Positions 17,775-26,604 of a stretch of DNA of 53,641 nt are shown in pieces. Within the stretch, counting starts at the first letter, position 1. Each line of letters opens with the position of its first letter. A program made the position numbers and the translations under genes. A model generated the notes under the pieces. That model was given only the letters and a program-made list of their open reading frames with translations, did no database searches and was not told where the DNA came from. Origin of the DNA: Bacteroidota bacterium (GTDB taxonomy: Bacteria; Bacteroidota; Bacteroidia; Chitinophagales; Chitinophagaceae); NCBI GenBank assembly GCA_947460175.1, contig CANHGW010000017.1:1-53641 (forward strand), in the 5' to 3' direction.

Positions 17775-19739
17775 TTATTGTTTGATTACTTTTTCGGTAT
17801 AGATACCTGAATCAGTTGTTATTTTCAATACATAAGGGCCTGTTGCCAAACCAGCAATATTGATTTTGTTCAATTCAGATTTAACATTGTTAGCTGTTGA
17901 GCTATATACAACCTTACCAGTGATGTCAGCAATTTCGTAAACTACTACTTTAGAAGTAGCTACTAAATCCATGTTGATGTTTAAAACATCAGTAGTAGGA
18001 TTAGGATATACATTGATGATACCTGCTTGCGCTGTGAAGTTGTTCACTGCAAGTGGTAATTCTACTTGACCACAAGGTGCAGTTGAATCAGCTCCAACGA
18101 TGAAGATACTATCGATTAGCATTGATTGACAAATCATCAAATTTTGGAATGACGGATCGTACAAATCACTGTTTTGTAAAATTGTACCTGGCTCAATATC
18201 ACCTTGATACAATACTGCTAAAGTATTTCCACCTACATTCTCAGCCATTGAAGGATAAACCTCTTCAAAATGTGCAGTACGAGAAATGTTAACAGGATAT
18301 GTCCATGTGTTTGCACCATCTTGAGAACCGATTACAAATACATCACGATAGTTTTGTCCTTCCAATTGAGAAGCACCTAACCAGAATGGGTGATTGAAAT
18401 CATCTACCGTAGTATCATTATCCATGACAGCTGTGTAAGCAATTAATATTTTTTCTGGAGCTCCAGAAGTTAATGTAATTGATGGCATTGTGATTAATCC
18501 AATTGTATTGTAAATAGCATCTGGATCAGTTGCAGCAGCACCTACATAATTAGCACCCAAACCAAATTGTTGGTCACCATCACAATCACGATAGATAGAG
18601 AAGATATTATCCAATTGGAATACAGTATCTTTTACAGAATTCCAATAAGCTAAATATGAAGTGTAGAAGAAATTATAACCAGTGTTAGCACCTGTTTTGT
18701 AAACACGTACTAAAGGAAACGCAACGTGTACATCACCTGCAGCATTCATAGTCATTGTTTGAGAACCATCATTTGTAAATAATGTATCAACAATCGCATC
18801 GTTGTTAGTATCTGTAGGAGCAGCAGAACTAAAATCAAAATGATTCAAAGGCCAATCCCAAATAATTTTTTTAGTCCAAGTAGCACCATTGTCATTTGAA
18901 CTTATTAATGTTAAATCTGTCGCCATATCTCCAAAAAGCACTGCTACATGAGAACCGTTAGCAGAAATTGAATAAGAATTTCCACCTCCTCTGTAGTGAC
19001 CTACGCTATCTACCAATGGCATTGGAATCATATTGTCGATCCAAGTTGCACCATTGTCATTTGAACGTGAGAAGAAATAACCACTACGAATTCCATTTGT
19101 ATGAAGATTAGAATCAGCAGGGCTAGCAATTACATATAACCAGTTACCACTTGCTGCTGCATGCGGCCAGATTGCTTGGTTTGTAATTGAAGTTGTCATA
19201 GCTGCGTTTGTCCAGCTACCACCTGTTTTAGTTGACATATACAAGCTATTGCCTGCACCATCATGAGAAATATAACGTTCTGTAGCACCACCGTTTCCAG
19301 CAAAACCACCAAAACCAACACGAATAGGCTCAAGACGTGCAGTAGGATTAGGAGACCATGAAGTACCATTGTAATGCGCATACCCAGTACCACGATCAGC
19401 AAATGCCGACGTTGAAGATACATTCGCTTCTGCAGAGTAAGTCCAACCACAACTGATTGTATTACCACTTTGTTGTACACGACGTTGTGTAGAACCATTC
19501 GTTTGTAGATCGTACGAAGTGTTACCTACAACTTCTTTTTTACCAAATGTAGCAGGAAATGCTGCAGTTGTTTTTCTGGTTTTTTTAGTCGACAAAGTAG
19601 TCCCAGATCCTTGGTATTGGATATCCTGAGCTAATTTATCGGCTGAGTGACCAGCCACACGAGTTTGATTCACATTGTTTTGTGAATAACCAGTATAGGA
19701 AAGCGATGCCCCTATGCATAGGAATAATAATTTTTTCAT
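17775..19739 (-). CDS. Secreted T9SS protein with Asp-box (BNR/sialidase-like) repeats
   Basis: A 654-residue exported protein. It has a signal peptide (MKKLLFLCIGASLSYTGYSQ) and then a beta-propeller-like body with Asp-box turns: RSNDNGATWIDN, SSNDNGATWTKK and SQDGANTWTYP. The C-terminal T9SS type A sorting domain runs from NVYPNPTTDVLNINM to the end (GPYVLKITTDSGIYTEKVIK). Asp boxes occur in sialidases and in other propellers; no sialidase catalytic Arg triad or FRIP motif was identified, so an enzyme call is not justified. It is probably a surface or secreted binding protein. It has its own promoter and terminator. Confidence 0.85.
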   Translation of the reverse strand: MKKLLFLCIGASLSYTGYSQNNVNQTRVAGHSADKLAQDIQYQGSGTTLSTKKTRKTTAAFPATFGKKEVVGNTSYDLQTNGSTQRRVQQSGNTISCGWTYSAEANVSSTSAFADRGTGYAHYNGTSWSPNPTARLEPIRVGFGGFAGNGGATERYISHDGAGNSLYMSTKTGGSWTNAAMTTSITNQAIWPHAAASGNWLYVIASPADSNLHTNGIRSGYFFSRSNDNGATWIDNMIPMPLVDSVGHYRGGGNSYSISANGSHVAVLFGDMATDLTLISSNDNGATWTKKIIWDWPLNHFDFSSAAPTDTNNDAIVDTLFTNDGSQTMTMNAAGDVHVAFPLVRVYKTGANTGYNFFYTSYLAYWNSVKDTVFQLDNIFSIYRDCDGDQQFGLGANYVGAAATDPDAIYNTIGLITMPSITLTSGAPEKILIAYTAVMDNDTTVDDFNHPFWLGASQLEGQNYRDVFVIGSQDGANTWTYPVNISRTAHFEEVYPSMAENVGGNTLAVLYQGDIEPGTILQNSDLYDPSFQNLMICQSMLIDSIFIVGADSTAPCGQVELPLAVNNFTAQAGIINVYPNPTTDVLNINMDLVATSKVVVYEIADITGKVVYSSTANNVKSELNKINIAGLATGPYVLKITTDSGIYTEKVIKQ

Positions 19740-19764
19740 TTTGTATACGTTTATTTTATAGTAG

Positions 19765-19772
19765 CAAATATA
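19765..19772 (-). promoter_or_regulatory. -7 box TATATTTG of the Asp-box T9SS gene
   Basis: Exact match to TAnnTTTG on the minus strand, 25 bases before the ATG at 19739. Weak evidence for a -33 element. Confidence 0.55.
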
Positions 19773-19926
19773 ACGATTTCTTTACATTTCAAAAATATAT
19801 TTTTAGGTATTTATGTCTAGCTGCATAATATGTAGATGAAGAGAATTTATAAAGCTTTTCTATACTTGATAAGGCATAGAACGCTATAAAGTATTCGCTT
19901 TCTATTTTCAAATTAAATTAATTCAG

Positions 19927-19934
19927 TATGTTTG
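19927..19934 (+). promoter_or_regulatory. -7 box TATGTTTG, four bases before the lipA start
   Basis: Exact match to TAnnTTTG. The ATG at 19939 falls at the expected transcription start, suggesting a leaderless lipA mRNA. Confidence 0.55.
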
Positions 19935-19938
19935 TAAA

Positions 19939-20832
19939 ATGAGTTGCGGTAGTCCCATAGAAGAATCATCGGTAGCCAGGATCAAAAAACCCAATTGGCT
20001 TAAAGTAAAACTCCCCATAGGAGAAAGTTACAGGCATGTAAGAGGGCTGGTAGATCAGCATAAATTGCATACTATATGCGAAAGTGGCAATTGCCCCAAT
20101 ATGGGTGAATGTTGGGGCGAAGGCACTGCTACCTTTATGATTTTGGGCAATACTTGCACTCGTTCATGTGGTTTTTGTGCTGTTGCTACTGGCCGGCCCG
20201 ACCCATTGGATTGGGACGAACCCCAACGAGTGGCCGAAGCCATTTACTTAATGAAAGTAAAACATGCAGTCATTACAAGTGTAGATCGTGATGAAATCAA
20301 AGACGGTGGCTCTATCATATGGGCAAATACGATCAACGCCGTAAGGGCTTTGAATCCTGAGACAACACTCGAAACACTCATTCCTGATTTTAAGGGAGAT
20401 AAAGAAAATATTCAACGCATTATAGATGTAGCACCCGATGTAGTTTCACACAATATCGAAACAACCGAACGACTGACTCGTAAAGTACGTATACAAGCCA
20501 AATACCATCGTAGTATGGAAGTGATTCGCACCTTGAAACAAGGCGGTATGCGAACTAAAAGTGGCATCATGCTTGGATTGGGCGAAGGCAAAGAAGAAGT
20601 GATTCAAACCCTGCAAGACTTATATGACAATGGTTGCGATGTAGTAACCATAGGTCAATATCTTCAACCTACATCCAAACATTTACCAGTAGTACGATTT
20701 GTACACCCTGATGAGTTTGCTGAATTTAAAGAAATAGGATATGCAATAGGATTAGACCATGTAGAAAGCGGCCCATTGGTTCGTTCTTCTTACCATTCCG
20801 AAAAACATTTGTATAGTGGAAGACCACAATAA
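19939..20832 (+). CDS. lipA: Lipoyl synthase
   Basis: A 297-residue radical SAM enzyme that inserts two sulfurs into protein-bound octanoyl groups to make lipoyl cofactor. The auxiliary cluster cysteines are in [13 protein letters not shown], and the radical SAM cluster is in CTRSCGFC. The end carries the typical RSSYHSE motif, whose Ser is the auxiliary-cluster ligand. The enzyme is cytoplasmic and needed for pyruvate and 2-oxoglutarate dehydrogenases. It stands alone, convergent with moxR 11 bases away. Length and start fit the family. Confidence 0.97.
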   Translation: MSCGSPIEESSVARIKKPNWLKVKLPIGESYRHVRGLVDQHKLHTICESGNCPNMGECWGEGTATFMILGNTCTRSCGFCAVATGRPDPLDWDEPQRVAEAIYLMKVKHAVITSVDRDEIKDGGSIIWANTINAVRALNPETTLETLIPDFKGDKENIQRIIDVAPDVVSHNIETTERLTRKVRIQAKYHRSMEVIRTLKQGGMRTKSGIMLGLGEGKEEVIQTLQDLYDNGCDVVTIGQYLQPTSKHLPVVRFVHPDEFAEFKEIGYAIGLDHVESGPLVRSSYHSEKHLYSGRPQ

Positions 20833-20843
20833 GTAAGTTTTCC

Positions 20844-21824
20844 CTATCTCGGTATCTCCGTATTTTTAATAATCGCTTCTACAATATCATCGGTTGTAGT
20901 ACCATCCATTTCTTTTTCGGCCGAAAGGGAAATACGATGTCGAAGGGCTGGAATGGTTACTTCAATAATATCTTCGGGGGTAACAAAATCTCTCCCACGG
21001 AGTGAAGCCAATGCTTTGGAAGAATTGAGTATAGCCACTGATGCACGAGGCGAAGCCCCCAATATTAATCCACTATGATTTCGTGTTTGGTTTACAATAG
21101 CTGCTATAAATTGTAACAACTTATGTTCTACTGTAATTTTTGAGACCAATTTTCTTAATTCATTCAAAGCCGGTGCATCAATTACTTTTTTCACCTGATT
21201 TATCATTTGATGCAAATTCACATTGAGTTGATGCCGATTGAGTATTTCTACCTCTTGTTCTTGTGTTGGATAATCAATTACAATTTTAAATGCAAATCGA
21301 TCCAATTGCGCTTCAGGCAATTGATAAGTACCTTCATGCTCAACAGGATTTTGTGTTGCGATTACCATGAAGGGGGCTTCCAATTCATGCTTAATTCCAT
21401 CCACCGTAATGGTACGCTCTTCCATCACTTCAAACAAGGCTGCTTGGGTTTTGGCAGGTGCACGATTAATTTCATCAATCAAAATAATATTGCTAAAAAT
21501 GGGTCCTTTACGAAATTCGAATTGAGTTGTTTTAGGATTATAAATATTGGTTCCCATTACATCACTCGGCATCAAATCGGGTGTAAACTGTATACGTGAA
21601 AAACCTACATCAATTGTTTTAGAAATCAACTTAGCCGTGAGTGTTTTCGCCACGCCAGGCACTCCTTCGAGAAGGATATGTCCGTTGGATAAAATAGCGG
21701 CTAGCATAAGTTCTACCGACTTTTCTTGACCAACGACTACTTGTCCTATTTCTTGTTTTATTTTATTGATGGCATCATTGATTTGCTGTATATCAATTCT
21801 GTTTTCGAATGAGAGTGATTCCAT
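20844..21824 (-). CDS. MoxR-type AAA+ ATPase
   Basis: A 326-residue AAA+ ATPase of the MoxR family. It has Walker A LLEGVPGVAKTLTAK, Walker B IILIDEINRAPAKTQAALFEV and sensor 1 MVIATQNPVEHEGTYQLPEAQ. The C-terminal lid includes GASPRASVAILNSSKA. MoxR proteins act as chaperones in the assembly of multi-protein complexes, typically with DUF58 or VWA partners. It is the last gene of a four-gene minus-strand operon with DUF4350, DUF4129 and SpoIIM proteins. The usual DUF58 gene does not follow; lipA ends on the other strand. Confidence 0.93.
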   Translation of the reverse strand: MESLSFENRIDIQQINDAINKIKQEIGQVVVGQEKSVELMLAAILSNGHILLEGVPGVAKTLTAKLISKTIDVGFSRIQFTPDLMPSDVMGTNIYNPKTTQFEFRKGPIFSNIILIDEINRAPAKTQAALFEVMEERTITVDGIKHELEAPFMVIATQNPVEHEGTYQLPEAQLDRFAFKIVIDYPTQEQEVEILNRHQLNVNLHQMINQVKKVIDAPALNELRKLVSKITVEHKLLQFIAAIVNQTRNHSGLILGASPRASVAILNSSKALASLRGRDFVTPEDIIEVTIPALRHRISLSAEKEMDGTTTDDIVEAIIKNTEIPR

Positions 21825-21825
21825 G

Positions 21826-23031
21826 TTATGAGAATTTTTTTAACTGTTGATAAAGATGTTGTATATCGATATCCGTGACTTGATTACTGCCACGAATATA
21901 ATTTAAATATGATACAAATGCATTGGTTTCTTCGCTTGAGCGATTTATTTTATGCGAAAGATGATTTGCAAATTCATTGTTTAATTCCTGTGTTCGTATT
22001 GCATATTTACTTCGAATATTTTCTAAATAATGCACGATCATTTTTTCTACCAAATTAGGATTATCCTTTTTGGAGTAATACAATTTACCAACCGTTTCTA
22101 CAAACTCAAGCGAAGTATTTTCCATTGGATTTTGTATTGGGATAATGCGTTGTTGACGCTTGGCAGCAAAAATTACATACAATAATAAAACAATCAACAT
22201 CAATAAAAATGCATAAAAAATAGCAGGCTGTTTGAACAATGAACTCCAATCGATCTCACTGTTTTCAGACTCGTATTTTGATAAAAAACTATACCACGTA
22301 ACAGAGGTAGGATATTCATTAAAATGGGATAATACATATTCAAAATATCTCCTATTACTATCCTGCAACATAAAGTAATTGGTCATGGTAATAGGTGCTT
22401 TGTTTATGAGCAAAGCGCCATTGTTTTCGTAATGTATAAATGTATTGGAATGATTTGGATCATCGGTATAACCTAAATCGATATTGGAATCGTTGAATAC
22501 ACTATCACGCTCAAAATATTGATGTACAGCTCTGCCTGTAAATTTAAAGTCATGCAAGGTATCATCAAACAACATCGTCAATGGCTGATTGGGTATTGAA
22601 TCTTCTTTGTAATATGTTGTATCTACTCGATTTTGTTTGAAATTATCTTTGAGCGTGAAATAGTTGTAAATATTATTGCTATATTCTTCTGAGAAAATAC
22701 AAACTGCATTATCGAGTTTTACAAACTGCATCAATTTTTCAAACTCAGCACTATCCACTTCAAAACTTCGACAAACGACAATAACAACATGACCACTTTG
22801 ATTATAACTTTTTTCAAGTAAGGTCTTGTTGATTTGCCTCATGATTTGACTCCCTGCTTTAATATTGGCCGAAGGGAATATTGAACTCAAATGATGATAA
22901 GCAATATGACATCCATAGGGATCTTTTTTATTCCGATCGTAGGTAACACGCCAATCGGTTTTCTTTTCTTGCTTACATGCAAAAAGGACTAAAAGGAATA
23001 ATGGGATGATATGTATTAAACGCACCTTCAT
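21826..23031 (-). CDS. DUF4350-type membrane lipoprotein of the MoxR cluster
   Basis: A 401-residue protein. It has a lipoprotein-like signal (IIPLFLLVLFACKQ, lipid Cys in the -AC- position), a large extracytoplasmic domain starting DWRVTYDRNKKDPYGCHIAY, one membrane helix near residue 265 (FYAFLLMLIVLLLYVIF) and a cytoplasmic tail of about 120 residues. This resembles DUF4350 proteins that accompany MoxR and DUF4129 in Bacteroidota. The start ATG and the DUF4129 stop share one base, and moxR follows after one base, so all are translated together. Biochemical role unknown. Confidence 0.75.
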   Translation of the reverse strand: MKVRLIHIIPLFLLVLFACKQEKKTDWRVTYDRNKKDPYGCHIAYHHLSSIFPSANIKAGSQIMRQINKTLLEKSYNQSGHVVIVVCRSFEVDSAEFEKLMQFVKLDNAVCIFSEEYSNNIYNYFTLKDNFKQNRVDTTYYKEDSIPNQPLTMLFDDTLHDFKFTGRAVHQYFERDSVFNDSNIDLGYTDDPNHSNTFIHYENNGALLINKAPITMTNYFMLQDSNRRYFEYVLSHFNEYPTSVTWYSFLSKYESENSEIDWSSLFKQPAIFYAFLLMLIVLLLYVIFAAKRQQRIIPIQNPMENTSLEFVETVGKLYYSKKDNPNLVEKMIVHYLENIRSKYAIRTQELNNEFANHLSHKINRSSEETNAFVSYLNYIRGSNQVTDIDIQHLYQQLKKFS

Positions 23032-23852
23032 TATTGTACTACCCGTTTTTTAAATTGAATAAATTTCGATTTCAACATTTGATAATTCTCTTCATTGAGT
23101 GCAAACTCACCATACCATATATAATCAAAGTATTTGGTTAATTCTACAAAGTCATCATTCAGATCTGTTTGTGAAAGTTCGTACACATACGTCCAATTGG
23201 TTTTTTCCAATTCGTATTTTATAAATCCTTTTTCATTCAAATCCTGCAAACCACTTAAATAATGGATACGCACAGCCAATCGATAATCGGGAATTTTCAA
23301 CGCTTCCATCAAGGCTTTTTCCCATTCGGTATATTCTGTTATATTTTCATAACTTGTATTCGAAACCTCTTTAGCAGGGCGTTTCCACATAGTCTTGAAA
23401 TCTATATTCCCATTTGAAAACAAGGAATAAACTATAAACAATAAAACCGCTGCTATCAGCAAATACAATAAAAATTTAAAAAACCCAGAATTGAAAAAAT
23501 TTCCAATTCCATCAAAAACAGGTTTGGATGGTATATCTTTTTTCTTTTCAATTTCTTTCTCTTTTTTGTACTTGAAAGAAGTATCGCTCAATACTTTTTT
23601 CCAATCTTCGACCGAAATAGTTCGCAAGGATAACCCATTATCTGTTTCTTCTTCTTCATCAGTAGTACTTGCATAATTCTCATCATCTTCACTCTCATTG
23701 TACGAAGTATCCTCGACAGCTTCTACTGTAGATGGCTCTACATTGTTCAACATTTCTTCAAGGGATGTAGTATCAATCTCAACTTGCGCATGCAATGATG
23801 TAGTTGTAAACATACAAGCCATGATCATTATATGAAGAATCCATTTACGCAT
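23031..23852 (-). CDS. DUF4129-domain membrane protein
   Basis: A 273-residue protein. A signal sequence (MRKWILHIMIMACMFTTTSL) is followed by an acidic, low-complexity Glu/Asp region (residues 40-75), one membrane helix (residues 130-150, FLLYLLIAAVLLFIVYSLF) and a C-terminal DUF4129 domain (EWEKALMEALKIPDYRLAVRIHYL ... WYGEFALNEENYQMLKSKF, cited by its two ends). DUF4129 is part of MoxR/transglutaminase-type clusters; its function is not known. It overlaps the spoIIM-like gene by eight bases. Confidence 0.82.
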   Translation of the reverse strand: MRKWILHIMIMACMFTTTSLHAQVEIDTTSLEEMLNNVEPSTVEAVEDTSYNESEDDENYASTTDEEEETDNGLSLRTISVEDWKKVLSDTSFKYKKEKEIEKKKDIPSKPVFDGIGNFFNSGFFKFLLYLLIAAVLLFIVYSLFSNGNIDFKTMWKRPAKEVSNTSYENITEYTEWEKALMEALKIPDYRLAVRIHYLSGLQDLNEKGFIKYELEKTNWTYVYELSQTDLNDDFVELTKYFDYIWYGEFALNEENYQMLKSKFIQFKKRVVQ

Positions 23853-24831
23853 TCATTGAATGTGGGAATATTACTTCCCCATCGATTACTTTGACACCCG
23901 ACTTGCGCAATGCAATAGGATAGATGATAAAATAAAATACAATCACTGCGGCCGACCCAGCCAAAATAGATAAGCTAAGCCATATCGGCATACCTGTATG
24001 TCGTGTCACATACCCTTCGAAAAAAGCTGCTAGAAAAAAGAACGGTACCAAACCAATGATGACCTTAACGGAATCTTTGGCTCCACGCTTCAAGGAATCG
24101 ATACGCCGAAATGTACCTGGAAATAAAAAAGATGTGCCTAATATTAAACCTGCTGTACCTGCTATCACAATTGCCGATATTTCCAAGGTGCCATGTATCC
24201 ATATCACTAACACAGATTGCCATCCAAGACCTTTGGCAAAAAACATGTACTGAAAACTACCCAGCATGATACCATTGGAAAACAACATATACAAAGTACC
24301 GACTCCACCCAATATACCTAATACAAATGTCATGAGTGATACATTGATATTGTGCAATGCAATATTGAGAAACATACCGAATTCATTGCCATCTTTGTAT
24401 ACGCCAAATGGATCACCCTTTTGAATATTATCCTCCGTCATTTCTACATATCCATCACCCAATATACTTCTTACAAAATTAGGATCTTCCTTAGATGCTA
24501 CTACCCCTAAAAACACACAGAGTAGAAAAAAAACAGTTGTAAACAAATAAAGCTTGTGATATCTGCCAAATAGCAACGGCAATTCATACTTCCAGAAAGT
24601 AAATAATCGATTGTAATTCAATTTTTTGGATTGATATAAAAACTGAAATTGCTTGGCGGCCAAACCATTGATAAACTGGGTGGTTTTACTATTGGGGTAA
24701 AACGTTTTGGAATAACTTAAATCATCAACCAAATGAACAAACCGTTCGGCTTGTATATCAGGATCATTGGTATCATCCATATAATCCTTCCAACGGTCTT
24801 TGTTTTGATCTATAAATTTTCCTTCACGCAT
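23845..24831 (-). CDS. SpoIIM-family (stage II sporulation protein M-like) membrane protein
   Basis: A 328-residue inner-membrane protein with a soluble N-terminal part (residues 1-100, MREGKFIDQNKDRWKDYMDD) and about five to six helices. Conserved SpoIIM features include FGMFLNIALHNINVSLMTF, FSNGIMLGSFQYMFFAKGL and WIHGTLEISAIVIAGTAG. The family is widespread outside spore formers and in Bacteroidota sits beside RDD, DUF4129 and MoxR genes, so the sporulation name is historical. First gene of the minus-strand operon, divergent from the RDD gene 60 bases away. Confidence 0.9.
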   Translation of the reverse strand: MREGKFIDQNKDRWKDYMDDTNDPDIQAERFVHLVDDLSYSKTFYPNSKTTQFINGLAAKQFQFLYQSKKLNYNRLFTFWKYELPLLFGRYHKLYLFTTVFFLLCVFLGVVASKEDPNFVRSILGDGYVEMTEDNIQKGDPFGVYKDGNEFGMFLNIALHNINVSLMTFVLGILGGVGTLYMLFSNGIMLGSFQYMFFAKGLGWQSVLVIWIHGTLEISAIVIAGTAGLILGTSFLFPGTFRRIDSLKRGAKDSVKVIIGLVPFFFLAAFFEGYVTRHTGMPIWLSLSILAGSAAVIVFYFIIYPIALRKSGVKVIDGEVIFPHSMNA

Positions 24832-24879
24832 TCGACCACAAATTAAGACAAGATAATAAGTTCACGAAAAAAAAATTAT

Positions 24880-24887
24880 TACATTTA
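24880..24887 (+). promoter_or_regulatory. Likely -7 box (TACATTTA) of the RDD gene
   Basis: Seven of eight positions match TAnnTTTG; it lies four bases before the GTG start at 24892, again leaderless in layout. Confidence 0.35.
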
Positions 24888-24891
24888 CTCC

Positions 24892-25671
24892 GTGGCTACA
24901 TTATCCGTTAAAACAGCATTCAATATCGACCTCCAATTTGAGACTGCTCCTTTTCATAAAAGGGTGTTGGCTTGGATGATTGATTTTACTATGATGATAT
25001 TGTTTTGGTTTGCCATGGCCAATATTATTGAACGGCTTTTTGATATGGAAGTAGCCAATGAGTTAGGATTAGTTCAACTTTTATTAGTGACTCCTATGCT
25101 CATGTATCATTTATTTTTTGAATTATTTATGAAAGGTCAAAGCCTTGGCAAATTAGCCCTTGGTATCAAAGTGGTGAGTTTATCGGGACAGCAGGCTACA
25201 GTAAGTCAGTATCTATTACGTTGGTTGATGCGTTTCGTAGATTTTGGTATTCTTTGGGGATTTCTACTTCTGATACAAGGAGAAAGTGTGCTAGGTATGA
25301 TTTTATTAATCGGCTCGATCGTTTCATTTATTCACTTTGTGTCTACAATCTATAATCAACGTCTAGGAGACAAAGTAGCAGGTACTGCAGTGGTTTTGAA
25401 AAAACTACCTTACAAACTGAGTGATACTATTTTTCAGGAATTGGATTTGGATGGCTATCGGGTCAGTTTCCCAAGTGTAATGCGACTGAGCGATAAGGAC
25501 CTTAATATTGTTGATAATATTGTAAAGCAACATTACAAAAACAATCTCGATCAATATGTAGCCAATGTTGCAACTAAAATTAAAACAGTCTTAAACATTG
25601 AGACCGATATGCCCGACGAGATGTTTCTTGAAACCTTGTTGAGAGATTATAACTATTTGAGTCGGAAATAG
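24892..25671 (+). CDS. RDD-family membrane protein
   Basis: A 259-residue membrane protein with the RDD fold: FHKRVLAWMIDFTMMI (Arg-Asp of helix 1), the helix-2 region around YHLFFELFMKGQSLGKLALG with Gly-Lys-Leu, and ETDMPDEMFLETLLRDY in the cytoplasmic tail. Translation must start at a GTG at 24892, because the first in-frame ATG lies inside helix 1. RDD proteins are often transporters or assembly partners. Gene order divergent from spoIIM-DUF4129-DUF4350-moxR is the known Bacteroidota layout, so it probably belongs to the same membrane complex. Confidence 0.88.
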   Translation: MATLSVKTAFNIDLQFETAPFHKRVLAWMIDFTMMILFWFAMANIIERLFDMEVANELGLVQLLLVTPMLMYHLFFELFMKGQSLGKLALGIKVVSLSGQQATVSQYLLRWLMRFVDFGILWGFLLLIQGESVLGMILLIGSIVSFIHFVSTIYNQRLGDKVAGTAVVLKKLPYKLSDTIFQELDLDGYRVSFPSVMRLSDKDLNIVDNIVKQHYKNNLDQYVANVATKIKTVLNIETDMPDEMFLETLLRDYNYLSRK

Positions 25672-25726
25672 AAGCCATTTCACAATAAATCTTACTTCAA
25701 AATTCCTATATTTACGCCCACTTAAA

Positions 25727-26359
25727 ATGAATTATAAGTTCATCACCATAGAAGGGAATATAGGCGCTGGTAAAACCACCCTCTCGCAAATGCTTCAAAA
25801 AGAATTTGGCGCCAATCTTATATTGGAACAATTTGCCGACAATCCGTTTTTGCCCAAATTTTATCTGAATAAAGACAAATATTCCTTCCCTTTGGAACTT
25901 TCATTTTTGGCAGAACGTTACAGACAACTCAAGGATATGCTCAATACGAGGGATTTGTTTAATCAATACCTTATATCCGATTACCTCTTTATTAAAAGTA
26001 AATTGTTTGCAAGAGTCAACTTATACGAAGATGAATACAAATTGTATGAAACTATTTTTGACATCATCTACCCCAATCTACCCGAACCTGATTTAGTCAT
26101 CTATCTACATGCTCCTCTTTCTCGACTAAAAAAGAATATTTCCATTCGCAATCGAGATTATGAACAAAATATTCAAGACGATTATTTGGTCGATTTGCAA
26201 AACGCCTATTTACAATTAATAAAAACGAATAAATTTAGATCGTTAATCATCGATACGACTCAGACCGATTTTTTGAACAATCCTGATCATTTTCAACAAT
26301 TGCTCCTAGCACTTGAACAAGACTATGATTATGGATGGCATTATATCCCAATTTCATGA
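25727..26359 (+). CDS. Deoxynucleoside kinase (deoxyadenosine/deoxyguanosine kinase type)
   Basis: A 210-residue kinase that phosphorylates deoxynucleosides for dNTP salvage. The P-loop is FITIEGNIGAGKTTLSQ at the N-terminus, followed by ILEQFADNPFLPKFY. The lid region contains RNRDYEQNI. Where animal and Bacillus enzymes have D/E-R-S, this protein has SDYLFIKSKLFA, the variant usual in Bacteroidota. Substrate preference cannot be read with certainty. A strong palindrome (26372-26398) follows the stop. Confidence 0.88.
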   Translation: MNYKFITIEGNIGAGKTTLSQMLQKEFGANLILEQFADNPFLPKFYLNKDKYSFPLELSFLAERYRQLKDMLNTRDLFNQYLISDYLFIKSKLFARVNLYEDEYKLYETIFDIIYPNLPEPDLVIYLHAPLSRLKKNISIRNRDYEQNIQDDYLVDLQNAYLQLIKTNKFRSLIIDTTQTDFLNNPDHFQQLLLALEQDYDYGWHYIPIS

Positions 26360-26371
26360 TTTTAGTCCAGA

Positions 26372-26398
26372 TTCAGCCCCGAAAAAATCGGGGCTGAA
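26372..26398. repeat. REP-like perfect palindrome after the kinase gene
   Basis: An 11-bp perfect stem (TTCAGCCCCGA with its complement) and a five-A loop, G/C-rich against its surroundings. No T-run follows on either strand, so it is not a standard terminator. Confidence 0.7.
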
Positions 26399-26407
26399 AC
26401 GATAAAG

Positions 26408-26452
26408 TAGTTGTAAATCAGCTTTTTGCAAAATCTGAAAACAACTACTAAA
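26408..26452. repeat. Nested inverted repeat AGTAGTTGT ... ACAACTACT
   Basis: Nine perfectly complementary bases on each side enclose a shorter inverted pair (TCAG/CTGA) and the self-complementary TTTTGCAAAA. It lies between the REP-like palindrome and the dispersed repeat copy B. Confidence 0.6.
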
Positions 26453-26463
26453 TCGGGATAACT

Positions 26464-26506
26464 CCAACTAACACGTTAGAATTTTCGTTCCTCAAATCCT
26501 AACGAG
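26464..26506 (-). repeat. 43-bp dispersed repeat, copy B
   Basis: The reverse complement matches 7941-7983 at 37 of 43 positions. It lies in the gap before the aldolase gene, in the opposite orientation to copy A. Confidence 0.75.
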
Positions 26507-26533
26507 CAAGTTGGTTTTAATCAGTTTTTTGCA

Positions 26534-26560
26534 AAAAAATGCCCTTTAAGAGCATTTTTC
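26534..26560. terminator. Hairpin AAAAATGC / GCATTTTT before the aldolase promoter
   Basis: An eight-bp perfect A/T-flanked stem with a nine-base loop, T-rich on the right and A-rich on the left. It could end transcription from either side and would insulate fbaB from the kinase gene. Confidence 0.5.
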
Positions 26561-26563
26561 GAC

Positions 26564-26571
26564 TACTTTTG
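26564..26571 (+). promoter_or_regulatory. -7 box TACTTTTG of the aldolase gene
   Basis: Exact match to TAnnTTTG, 33 bases before the ATG at 26605. It supports the later ATG as the start, because the in-frame ATG at 26539 lies upstream of this box. Confidence 0.6.
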
Positions 26572-26604
26572 TGCACTTTTTTAAACAAATCAAAAAAAAA
26601 TACA

